Below, piece by piece: positions 51,596-59,845 of a stretch of 64,000 bases of DNA. The first letter of the stretch is position 1; each line of letters starts with the position of its first letter. The position numbers and the translations under genes were made by a program. Source of the DNA: Actinomycetes bacterium (lineage in GTDB: Bacteria; Actinomycetota; Actinomycetes; Propionibacteriales; Propionibacteriaceae). The stretch lies in the NCBI GenBank assembly GCA_023392635.1, contig JAEVYS010000037.1, positions 1 through 64,000 on the forward strand. Reading direction: 5' to 3'. The notes below the pieces were generated by a model, which saw only the letters and a program-made list of their open reading frames with translations, made no database searches and had not been told where the DNA came from.

Positions 51596-52656
51596 GCGGC
51601 GGAGGCTCCCCCCTCGATGGCGGGCACTCGCACGACGAGAGCGCCGGGAACGATGCGGGCCAGCATGTGCCGGCGTTCGCCCACCGCTTCCCCGTCGAGT
51701 TCGGCCCCGACGGGCCGGCTGGTGTCCAGTTCGAAGGTGGTCCCCGCCAGGTGCCGTACCGCTTTCCGTGCGCTACCGCGGCTCGTGAGGATGTCCTTCG
51801 CAACGTCGACCCAGCCGAAGAAGCCGCGCGGGGCCACCACCACCAGGTTGAGTTCACCGTCGTCCAGGCGGGCCTCGGGCAGCAGTTCCACGCCCCCGGT
51901 CAGCGTGCCGCAATTGCCCACCACCACCATCCGGCCCCTGCGGCTGCGTGCGTGCTCCCCTCGAGTGGTGACTGCCACCCCGAACCCGGGGTTGAACAGG
52001 GCCTTCGCGCCGGAGAGCAGGTACGCGGGCCAGCCCACGGCATCCTTGATGGTCTCGTTCGCGTCGCCGATCATGGTCGCGTCCATGCCCATCCCCGCCA
52101 TGACCACGAAGGTCTCCTCGGCGCCGCCGTCCCACGACACCGCCCCGGCATCGATGGGGCGGTCCCTGCCGGTGAGGACGACGTCCAGCGCGGCATCGAG
52201 GTCATCGACGGGGAGTTCCAGGTTGCGCGCGAGGAGGTTGCCGGTGCCGCCCGGGAGGAGGCCGAGTGGCACCCCGGTCCCCACCAGTGCACTCGCCACG
52301 CTCCGTACGGTCCCGTCTCCACCCAGCGAACAGACGAGGGACGCGCCGTCGCTGAGTGCCTGTCTGGCCTGGCCGGCGCCGGGGTCCTCCTTGCTGGTCT
52401 CGTACCAGCGGACGTCGGTCGCGCCTGCCGCCGCGCAGCCACCGGTGATCTGTGACCGGATCGCGGCGAGGTCGCTGAACTTCGAGGGGTTGACCACGAT
52501 GGCCAGCCTCCCCAGGCGCGGCCCTGGCTCGGTCTCGGCCGCGTCGTCAGCACCGATCCGGCCCGGGACGCCTGGGCCGGGCCGAGAAGTGTCGACGGGC
52601 GTGGCGTCGTCGTCCTGCCGGCGCTTCGCTTCGTCCCGAGATGTGGTCGTGGTCAT
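51592..52656 (-). CDS. Diacylglycerol kinase (DagK/LCB5) family lipid kinase
   Basis: The 354-residue cytoplasmic kinase has a disordered acidic N-terminus of about 48 residues. The DAGK catalytic domain follows with IVVNPSKFSD, SLGGDGTVRSVASAL and GLLPGGTGNLLARNL, and then the C-terminal domain with DDGELNLVVVAPRG. It phosphorylates diacylglycerol or a similar lipid. ATG 52656 has a G-rich ribosome binding site. A GGGTAT element lies 26 nt upstream. Confidence 0.9.
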   Translation of the reverse strand: MTTTTSRDEAKRRQDDDATPVDTSRPGPGVPGRIGADDAAETEPGPRLGRLAIVVNPSKFSDLAAIRSQITGGCAAAGATDVRWYETSKEDPGAGQARQALSDGASLVCSLGGDGTVRSVASALVGTGVPLGLLPGGTGNLLARNLELPVDDLDAALDVVLTGRDRPIDAGAVSWDGGAEETFVVMAGMGMDATMIGDANETIKDAVGWPAYLLSGAKALFNPGFGVAVTTRGEHARSRRGRMVVVGNCGTLTGGVELLPEARLDDGELNLVVVAPRGFFGWVDVAKDILTSRGSARKAVRHLAGTTFELDTSRPVGAELDGEAVGERRHMLARIVPGALVVRVPAIEGGASAA

Positions 52657-52681
52657 GGTCCCCCCTTCTGACCACCTCGTG

Positions 52682-52706
52682 ATACCCGGCGGGGTCCCAA
52701 CGTGAC
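52682..52706 (-). promoter_or_regulatory. Stress-sigma-like promoter of the lipid kinase operon
   Basis: Read on the minus strand, GTCA is followed by 15 nt and GGGTAT. The -10 matches SigB/SigF-type promoters; the -35 is degenerate. The same arrangement lies before the second PAP2 gene and, with GGGTAG, before the NRAMP-related gene. Confidence 0.45.
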
Positions 52707-52735
52707 GACCGATCGCAGGAGTACTGAGCTCCCGA

Positions 52736-53566
52736 TCAGGCTTCGTCCGCTTCCGGCCGGCCGGCGCCGGGCGACGCGGGCGGGGCGTCCGGTTCGATGG
52801 CCTTCTCCGGTGGCTGGTCGGGGACGCCGCCGCGGGTCGCGATGCCACGGTCGCGACGGTCGAGCCGTAGCAGGACGCGGTGGACGGTGATCAACAGGGC
52901 GAGCCACGCCAGGCCGAACACCCACCCGAACATGACGTCGGTGATCCAGTGGTGGCCCAGGTAGACACGGCTGAGGCCCATCGCCGCCGCCCAGAGTGCG
53001 CCGAGCGCCGGAGCGAGAACGCGCACCCAGGCGCTCTCGGACAACCACCATGCCAGGTAGGCCAGCATCAGGGCGATGACGGTGCTGTTCAGGGTGTGGC
53101 CCGAGGGGAAGGAGGGCGCATACTCGTACGGCGGTACGGCGAGCGCGAACGGCGGCCGCGCCCTGCCCACGACCGTCTTGCCGACGGCGGTGAAGAGCAG
53201 CGAGCCGGCGGCCGCGATGCCCATCAGCAGCAGGATCGAGCGGCGGCGCCATCGCACCCACAACACGGCGGTGAGCGTGAGGGTGATGAAGACCATGGAC
53301 GGTGTGCCGCCCAGGTTGGTGAAGGCCGTCACCCAGCGCTCGGCGGCGGGCGTACGCAGCGAGACGGCGAGGTCCAGCGCAGGGCGGTCGAGGCCGCTGA
53401 CGCCGTTGGAATTGGCCACTGCCTCGTACACATCCGCACTGGCGGTGATGAGGACGGCGAACACCGCGGCGCCCACAACGCCCGTCGCCAGCAGGGCCGC
53501 ATGGGTACCGACGAACTTGCGCAGGCCGCGAACGGGGGTGACGATCGGCTTCTCCAGTGATGACAT
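52736..53566 (-). CDS. PAP2-family phosphatase (2)
   Basis: The 276-residue membrane phosphatase has KTVVGRARPP, PSFPSGHTLNS and SRVYLGHHWITD as PAP2 motifs, six membrane segments, and a charged C-terminal tail of about 45 residues rich in Pro and Glu. It lies 79 bp upstream of the DagK-like gene on the same strand, and both have a similar promoter word, which suggests shared regulation of lipid phosphate turnover. Confidence 0.9.
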   Translation of the reverse strand: MSSLEKPIVTPVRGLRKFVGTHAALLATGVVGAAVFAVLITASADVYEAVANSNGVSGLDRPALDLAVSLRTPAAERWVTAFTNLGGTPSMVFITLTLTAVLWVRWRRRSILLLMGIAAAGSLLFTAVGKTVVGRARPPFALAVPPYEYAPSFPSGHTLNSTVIALMLAYLAWWLSESAWVRVLAPALGALWAAAMGLSRVYLGHHWITDVMFGWVFGLAWLALLITVHRVLLRLDRRDRGIATRGGVPDQPPEKAIEPDAPPASPGAGRPEADEA

Positions 53567-53601
53567 GAGCTGGCTTTCCCTACAGAGTCGGACGACCTCA
53601 G

Positions 53602-53625
53602 ATACCCCGTCGGGGCGGTGCGGAC
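53602..53625 (-). promoter_or_regulatory. Stress-sigma-like promoter of PAP2 gene 2
   Basis: On the minus strand GTCC, 14 nt, then GGGTAT. The flanking words CCCCGACGGGGTATCTGAGG and CCCCGCCGGGTATCACGAGG (kinase promoter) are nearly the same, so the two promoters are related. Confidence 0.5.
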
Positions 53626-53680
53626 GCCGTCGCCGGCGGGGAAGTCGTGGGCGATCGCCCGCCGTGGGCGGTGGTGCCGG

Positions 53681-55822
53681 TCAGCGCACGGCCACCGTGG
53701 CCTGCAGCGGGGTGTCCTCGCTGGATGTGCCCAGACAAAGCGTGTACTCGCCCGGCCGCACCACGAACGCGCGGGAGGCCTGGTCCCAGACGCCCAGTGG
53801 ATGGTTCGTCGCGGACGGGTCGACGTCGATGCTGACCACTTCGGACGCGCCGGGCTCGAGATGCACCTTCGCGAAGCCGATCAGACGCTTGGGTGGCTGC
53901 CCTGCGTGCGGGATGCCCACGTAGAGCTGCACGACCTCGGCGCCGCTCCGCTCGCCGCGATTCGTCACCGTCACCGACGCAGTGATCGGTCCTTCGCCGG
54001 GCGACCAGGCGGGTGTGCTGACGAAGCCGGACAACTCGAAACGGGTGTAGGACAGCCCGAAGCCGAAGGGGAACAGCGGTGCGATCCCCTGGGACTGGAA
54101 CCACCGGTAGCCCATGTTCAGGCCTTCGCTGTAGGTGATCGTCGGCCAGCCTTCGCCCTCGTCGACGCCGGGGTAGCGTTCCGGGTGGCCGTGCAGGACG
54201 GAGTCGGCCTCGTCGGCCATGTAGGTGGTGGGCACCTTCCCCGACGGGTTCACCACGCCGAACAGCAGGTCGGCGACGACGTGGCCGTCCTCGCTGCCCT
54301 GGTTCCAGACCTCCAGGACGGCCGGTGCCTTGTCCAGCCATGGCATGAGCACCGGGGTCGAGCACTTCAGGACGACGACGGTCTGGGGGTTGACTCCGAG
54401 GAGGGCGTCGAGCATCTCGTTCTGGTGGTGCATCAGGTTCGCATCCGGCAGGTCGGCGCCCTCGGTGGCGACGAGCCCGGCCATCAGGACCACAACGGCA
54501 GCGTCGGCGGCCGCGGCCCGGGCCTCGTCCAGGTTCGACAGGTCGCGGGCGACGGTCACCTTCGACACGGTGGCTGTTCCACCCAGGTCGCTGATCACGT
54601 CCTGGAGGCCGTCGACCGGTGGCACGGTGTAGAGCGGAATGACCTTGGACGATCCGCCCCCGCCCTGGCAGGCGTCGTCCACGAATTCGGACTGGCCGAT
54701 GACCAGGATGCGGCCGGCATCGGGGGACAGGGGGAGGAGACTGTCCCGGTTCTTCAGCAGGATCGCCATCTGGGCGCCGATGCGGCGGGCGATGGCACCG
54801 TGGGCCTGCGCGTCGATCTCGCCGGGGGCGTAGGGGCGCTCGAACTGGCCGAAGCGGAACATCTGGGTGAACCGGCGCACCAGCGCCCGGTCGATGACCT
54901 GCATCTCCAGGCTGGTGTCGTTGAGGGCGTTGGTGATCGTGGTCTCGTTGAGCCACTTCGCGTCCGGCATCTCCAGGTCCATGCCCGCGTTGAGTGATGC
55001 GGCGGCGGACCGACACGACCAGAAGTCGGACTGGACGTAGCCCTCGAAGCCCCACTCCTTGCGAAGGATGTCGGTGAGCACATACCGGTTCTCGGTGGCG
55101 TAGACGCCGCGCACGCGGTTGTAGGAACTCATGACTGCCGCGATGTCGGCGTCCTTGACGAGCATCTCGAACGGCAGCAGGTACAGTTCGCGAAGCACGT
55201 TCTCCTCGACCTCGACTGAGGTGCGGAACCGCTCGGTCTCCTGGTCGTTGACGATGTAGTGCTTCGCCATGGCGATCACATGATGCGCCTGGATGGCCCT
55301 GGTGACCTGGACGCCCATCACGCCGGAGAGGTACGGGTCCTCGGAGAAGTACTCGAAGTTGCGTCCGGCGATGGCGGAACGATGCAGGCAGACGCCGGGA
55401 CCTTCGAGCACGTGCTGGCCGAGGGTGGCGGCTTCCGAGCCGATGATGTCGCCGTAGGCGTGGGCCACCTCGGGGTCGAAGGAGGCGGCGACCCCGATGG
55501 CCATGGGCAGGCAGGTGGCCGGCGGGCTGGGGGTGCCGTCGCCCATGCCGACCCCGACCGGGCCGTTGGTGACACGGAGGCGGGGGATACCGAGTTCATC
55601 GATCGCCTTCACGTGGCGCTCGACCCGGATCTGGGCCGCGAGCTGTTCCATCTCCTCAGCGGTGGTGGCCTTGCTGGACAGCGCGTAGATGTCGATCGTC
55701 TCCATGTTGCCGTGGAGCTGCTGGATCTTCTGCTCCAGTGACATCGCCGACACCAGGAGTTCGGCGCGCTCGCGCGGCGGCTTCGTGGTGTCCTGCCAGG
55801 GAAGCGTCCCGAGCGCATTCAT
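53681..55822 (-). CDS. Glycoside hydrolase family 3 beta-glycosidase
   Basis: The 713-residue protein lacks a signal peptide, so it should be cytoplasmic. The GH3 N-terminal barrel includes RLRVTNGPVGVGMGDG and KHYIVNDQE, and the nucleophile Asp is in GYVQSDFWSCRSA. The GH3 C-terminal domain and a fibronectin III-like domain (about 590-700, VTVTNRGERSGAEVVQLYV) follow. It should hydrolyse beta-glucosides or similar sugars. ATG 55822 has GGGAG upstream. It is divergent from a sugar symporter gene, which probably imports its substrate. Confidence 0.92.
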   Translation of the reverse strand: MNALGTLPWQDTTKPPRERAELLVSAMSLEQKIQQLHGNMETIDIYALSSKATTAEEMEQLAAQIRVERHVKAIDELGIPRLRVTNGPVGVGMGDGTPSPPATCLPMAIGVAASFDPEVAHAYGDIIGSEAATLGQHVLEGPGVCLHRSAIAGRNFEYFSEDPYLSGVMGVQVTRAIQAHHVIAMAKHYIVNDQETERFRTSVEVEENVLRELYLLPFEMLVKDADIAAVMSSYNRVRGVYATENRYVLTDILRKEWGFEGYVQSDFWSCRSAAASLNAGMDLEMPDAKWLNETTITNALNDTSLEMQVIDRALVRRFTQMFRFGQFERPYAPGEIDAQAHGAIARRIGAQMAILLKNRDSLLPLSPDAGRILVIGQSEFVDDACQGGGGSSKVIPLYTVPPVDGLQDVISDLGGTATVSKVTVARDLSNLDEARAAAADAAVVVLMAGLVATEGADLPDANLMHHQNEMLDALLGVNPQTVVVLKCSTPVLMPWLDKAPAVLEVWNQGSEDGHVVADLLFGVVNPSGKVPTTYMADEADSVLHGHPERYPGVDEGEGWPTITYSEGLNMGYRWFQSQGIAPLFPFGFGLSYTRFELSGFVSTPAWSPGEGPITASVTVTNRGERSGAEVVQLYVGIPHAGQPPKRLIGFAKVHLEPGASEVVSIDVDPSATNHPLGVWDQASRAFVVRPGEYTLCLGTSSEDTPLQATVAVR

Positions 55823-56036
55823 GTTGTCTCCCAGCGGAATGGTCCTGGGACACACAGTCGTCGTGCCCGGGGCCCTCCGGCAATGGTTTGCCAGATATTG
55901 TCCGGCGACACCGGGGAGCGGCTGCGCCTGCGCCCCTTCCCCGAGGAAACACCTGGCAACGAGGGTCCGCCGGGGACGCCTGGTTCTTACAGTCGAGGTG
56001 AGCTCAGAGGTAGCTCCGATAGCCAAAGGAACTCCA
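55823..56036. promoter_or_regulatory. Divergent promoter region of GH3 gene and sugar symporter
   Basis: The gap contains TTGCCAG (55888-55894) and its complement CTGGCAA (55953-55959), 58 nt apart. No regulator gene lies next to it. It is a candidate site for a sugar-responsive repressor encoded elsewhere. Confidence 0.35.
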
Positions 56037-57503
56037 GTGTCGATTTCCGCTCTTCCCAATCCCGCAACGGGCGCAGCCGCGCCAGCAGGGTCGCGGCTCA
56101 CCGTCAACCCGTTCGGCCTGCGCGACAAGCTCGGTTATGCGTTTGGTGACCTGGGCAACGACTTCTCGTTCATCCTCGCCGCATCGTTCCTCATGATCTT
56201 CTACACCAACGTGCTGGGCATCAGCGCAGCCCTGGTGGGCACGATCATGATGCTGGTCCGCCTGTTCGACGCGTTCATCGACGTCGCGGTCGGCCGAATG
56301 GTCGACCGGTCGAAGATCGGCCCGAACGGTCGTTTCCGTCCGTGGATCGCGCGGTTCGGCATCCCGGTGGCCATCGCGTCCGCACTGATGTACTTCTACG
56401 GCGCTGCCGGGTTCAGCGATACCGGCAAGATCGTGTACGTCTCCGTGACCTACCTGCTGTGGAGCGTGCTGTACTCCACGGTCAACATCCCCTACGGGTC
56501 GATGGCTGCGGTCATCTCCTCCGACCCGACGCACCGCTCGTCCCTGTCGGTGTTCCGCACCTTCGGCGCCTTCGTCGCGAACCTGCTGATCTCGTTCACG
56601 GTGCCCTTGTTCATCTTCGCCAAGGACGCGGCGGGCAAGACCCAGGTCGTCCCGCAGTCGTTCTTCTACATCGCCTTCGTGTGCGCGGTGCTGTCGATCA
56701 TCTCCTACTTCGGCTGCTTCACGCTCTCCACCGAGCGCGTGCAGGTCGTCAAGCCGAGGTCGGAGACCCTGGGGATGGGCAGGACGCTCGCGAACCTGGT
56801 GAGGAACCGGGCCATGCTCTCGATCATCGTCGGCGCACTGCTCCTGCTCATCGCCACCATGCTGGTTGGCGCGATGACGTCCTACCTGTGGGCGATCTAC
56901 TTCAACAACGGTGCCCTCCAGAGCCTCGCTGTGACCCTGTCGCTGCTGCCCACGCTCCTGTTGCTGCCGTTCGCCACCAACCTGTCCCGCCGCTTCGGCA
57001 AGCGCGAGATCTCGATCGTCGGTGTCGGCGCGGCCGCGGTGATCTACATCGTGCTGAGCTTCCTTCCGCTGCAACGCTCCCCGTGGGTGTTCATCGTCGC
57101 AGTCATCGTCGCCGGCATCGGGCTGGGCATCTTCAACATGCTGATCTGGGCCTTCATCACCGACGTCATCGACTACCAGGAGGTCATCGCCGGCCAGCGT
57201 GATGACGGCGTCGTCTACTCGGTGTACTCGTGGGCCCGCAAGGTCGGTCAGGCTCTCGCTGCCGGTCTGGGTGGCTGGGCGCTGGGGTGGGTCGGCTACA
57301 AAGCCGGCACCACCGCGCAGTCCGACGCCACCGTGAACGGCATCTACCTGCTGTCCACCCTGGTCCCGGGCGTCCTCTACGCCCTGGTCGCCCTCGTCCT
57401 GCTCGTGTGGTACCCGCTGAGCAAGAAGGTCGTGCTGCAGAACACCGAAGACCTCAACAGGCGCCACCAGGCACTGGCGATGGCCGCCACCGAGAACCAC
57501 TGA
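56037..57503 (+). CDS. Sugar:cation symporter, GPH (MelB) family
   Basis: The 488-residue carrier has 12 membrane segments. GPH hallmarks are GDLGNDFSFILAASFL, NGRFRPWI and DVIDYQEVIAGQRDDGVVYS. It should import a glycoside with Na+ or H+. GTG 56037 has AGGA 6 nt upstream. Longer in-frame starts reach into the GH3 promoter and lack support. It is divergent from the GH3 glycosidase, forming a small glycoside-use unit. Confidence 0.9.
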   Translation: MSISALPNPATGAAAPAGSRLTVNPFGLRDKLGYAFGDLGNDFSFILAASFLMIFYTNVLGISAALVGTIMMLVRLFDAFIDVAVGRMVDRSKIGPNGRFRPWIARFGIPVAIASALMYFYGAAGFSDTGKIVYVSVTYLLWSVLYSTVNIPYGSMAAVISSDPTHRSSLSVFRTFGAFVANLLISFTVPLFIFAKDAAGKTQVVPQSFFYIAFVCAVLSIISYFGCFTLSTERVQVVKPRSETLGMGRTLANLVRNRAMLSIIVGALLLLIATMLVGAMTSYLWAIYFNNGALQSLAVTLSLLPTLLLLPFATNLSRRFGKREISIVGVGAAAVIYIVLSFLPLQRSPWVFIVAVIVAGIGLGIFNMLIWAFITDVIDYQEVIAGQRDDGVVYSVYSWARKVGQALAAGLGGWALGWVGYKAGTTAQSDATVNGIYLLSTLVPGVLYALVALVLLVWYPLSKKVVLQNTEDLNRRHQALAMAATENH

Positions 57504-57535
57504 CACCGGCGTCGAAACGAAGGAGACGAACTCCC

Positions 57536-58153
57536 ATGACGAACTCAGAACGGCCCCAGGTCATCACCCTCTGGGAGCTCTATGGATGCGGGATGGAACA
57601 GATCGCGACCAAGGTCGCGGAGGAACTCGCACTGACCCTCCACGGCCAGGCGTTCTCGAGTGAGCAGATCGAGGCTTCGATGGCGGAGCGGGAACGGGAG
57701 GGCGCCTTCGGACGGTTCCTCCGCAGCCTGTCCCCCGCCGCGATCCCGACCAGCAGCGCCGGCGACGTGGTGATCGAGCAGGCCCGGACCGTGGAGGACA
57801 CCGCACGGCAGGTGACCGCCGAGGTCAACGCCTTCGCCGATCAGGGCGGTGTGATCCTGGGCCGCAACGGCGCCTTCCTGCTGCACGAACGACCCGGTGC
57901 CCTGCACGTCAAGCTCGTGGGCCAGGCCGATGCCCGGGTGACCCGGGCCGCCGGGATCTTCGGGATCTCGGAGGAGCGATCGGCCAGACGGCAGCCGCTG
58001 GAGGACGACTTCCGACGCGAACTCTCCCTCCAGATCTTCCGGTTCGATCCGGTGGGCGACGACTACTACGACCTGGTCATCGACAGCACCCGGTTCACCG
58101 ATGACCAGGTCGTCGCCCTGATCGTGGCGGCCGCGCGCGCTCGAGCCGCCTGA
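57536..58153 (+). CDS. Cytidylate kinase-like family protein
   Basis: The 205-residue protein has the degenerate P-loop pattern ELYGCGMEQIATKVAEELAL and GVILGRNGAFLLHERPGALH, as in the cytidylate-kinase-like (AAK-type) family. The classic GxxGxGK is replaced by YGCGMEQ, so activity is uncertain. GAAGGAG precedes ATG 57536 by about 10 nt. It follows the symporter by 32 bp and is probably co-transcribed. Confidence 0.83.
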   Translation: MTNSERPQVITLWELYGCGMEQIATKVAEELALTLHGQAFSSEQIEASMAEREREGAFGRFLRSLSPAAIPTSSAGDVVIEQARTVEDTARQVTAEVNAFADQGGVILGRNGAFLLHERPGALHVKLVGQADARVTRAAGIFGISEERSARRQPLEDDFRRELSLQIFRFDPVGDDYYDLVIDSTRFTDDQVVALIVAAARARAA

Positions 58154-58180
58154 GGGCCACCCTCGGAGCAGGCTGCAGGA

Positions 58181-59617
58181 TCAGGACGGCTGGACGATCG
58201 TCGCGTAGAGCCCGGCGACCCCCGCCGCGGTCATGATGGCGACCGTTGTCCACCCGACGACGGTGGCGAGGCGACCGTTGCGGTACTCGCCCAGCAGCGT
58301 GCGGCTCGCCGAGATGATCATCACGATGATGAGGAAGGGCGCAGCGGCGATTCCGTTGATGATGGCGCTGAGGACGAGCAGATGGACCGGGCTGTCGGTG
58401 AAGTAGGCGATCAGGATCCCGCCGATCGTGCCGACGCCGATCAGGCCGTAGAACAGGGGTGCCCTGCGCGGGGATGCATCGAAGCCCCAGGGCTTGCCCA
58501 GCAGCCCCGCGAGCGCGATCGAGCCCGAGCTGGCCAGGACGGGAACGGCCAGCACGCCGGTGGCCACGAACCCGATTGCGAAGACCGCTGAGGCTGACGG
58601 CCCGGCGACGGGTTCGAGTGCCCTCGCTGCGTCGGCTGCCGTCTGGATCTGGACGGGGCCGTTGCGTCCGATCGTTGATGCGGTGGACACCATGATCGCG
58701 AACATGGCTGCCGTGCTGACCAGCATGCCGGTGAGCACGTCGATCCTGGCCATCAACAGCTTCCGCAGCGCACGGACCCGGGGTTGTTGGGGCAACGGTC
58801 GGGAGGCGTGGGGTTCGTCCTCCTCGTTGCGCATCTCTTCGATCCGGTGTGCGCTCTGCCAGAAGAACATGTAGGGCGAAATCGTCGTGCCCAGCACTGC
58901 CACGAGCAGGGAGACCGACGTCCAGTTCCAGGTCATGCGCAGGCCGAGCGTGCCTGCCCCGACCTGCGCCCACGGCACGTGGGCGACGACAAGGACTCCG
59001 ACGTAGGCCAGCAGCACCAGGCAGAGCCACTTGAACAGCGTCGCCAGCTTCTCGAAGGATCCCCACACCAGCGCAGCGGTCAGCGCCACCCCTGCCACAG
59101 CCGCCCATACGTGGTCCAAGCCGAGCCCCAGCAGCTCCATGCCCGACCCGATCGCGGCGAGGTCCGCGGCGACGTTGAGGCAGTTCGCGACGAGCAGCGC
59201 AACCACCAGCATCCCGATGACCCAGCGTGCGCCCCCGCTGAAGCGGCGACGCACCAGCGTGCCGAGGCTGTCACCCGTCACCAGGGCGGTGCGGTCACAG
59301 ATCTCCTGAACCGCATACATCAGGGGCAACGACACCGGCGCCGTCCACAACAGGCCCATCCCGAGCACCGCGCCGGCCTGGGAGTAGGTCGCCACCCCCG
59401 AGGGGTCGTCATCGGCGACGCCGGTCACGAGGCCGGGGCCCAGGATCCCGAGGAAGGCCCGAAGGCGGTTTCGCCTCGCCGGGCTGGACGGCGGCGCCGG
59501 ATCCGACAGGTCCGGGCCGCTCAGTTCCGACCCCGACCCGTCGGCCGCCCGGTTCGCCGGCACGTCCGCCACCGGTTCCAACGACTCCGGCACCCGCCCC
59601 TGATCAGTCGCTGCCAC
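58181..59617 (-). CDS. NRAMP-related divalent metal transporter
   Basis: The 478-residue protein has about 11 membrane segments. The first helix carries GVADDDPSGVATYSQAG, so the canonical DPGN metal motif is DPSG here, and helix 6 has TISPYMFFWQSAH instead of the Met-Pro-His type motif. These changes are seen in NRAMP-related proteins, some of which carry Mg or Mn. A disordered N-terminus of about 55 residues precedes the core. GTG 59617 has a G-rich ribosome binding site. GGGTAG (minus, 59652-59657) may be its -10. Confidence 0.85.
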   Translation of the reverse strand: MAATDQGRVPESLEPVADVPANRAADGSGSELSGPDLSDPAPPSSPARRNRLRAFLGILGPGLVTGVADDDPSGVATYSQAGAVLGMGLLWTAPVSLPLMYAVQEICDRTALVTGDSLGTLVRRRFSGGARWVIGMLVVALLVANCLNVAADLAAIGSGMELLGLGLDHVWAAVAGVALTAALVWGSFEKLATLFKWLCLVLLAYVGVLVVAHVPWAQVGAGTLGLRMTWNWTSVSLLVAVLGTTISPYMFFWQSAHRIEEMRNEEDEPHASRPLPQQPRVRALRKLLMARIDVLTGMLVSTAAMFAIMVSTASTIGRNGPVQIQTAADAARALEPVAGPSASAVFAIGFVATGVLAVPVLASSGSIALAGLLGKPWGFDASPRRAPLFYGLIGVGTIGGILIAYFTDSPVHLLVLSAIINGIAAAPFLIIVMIISASRTLLGEYRNGRLATVVGWTTVAIMTAAGVAGLYATIVQPS

Positions 59618-59845
59618 AGTTCCCCCCTGCAACCCAGAAACGCGAAGACTTCTACCCGGTCCCGGTCGCGATCACGCATCCCCTTGCCCGGAACCTCCGC
59701 AGGCCGGTCCGGCAGCTTGCGCACGCGGCGAAGGTCGCCACGATCGCTGAGGCGGTCCGTCAGCGAGCGAGCCGGAGCCAGGTCGTCGACGACATCCACC
59801 CGCTCGGCCCGGACGGCGGGAGCTCCGGCCCGAGGAGTGTTCCCC

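Noticed and set aside
53618..54997. Plus-strand frame opposite the GH3 gene
   Set aside because: His/Gly/Val-rich antisense shadow; the GH3 motifs on the minus strand are unambiguous.
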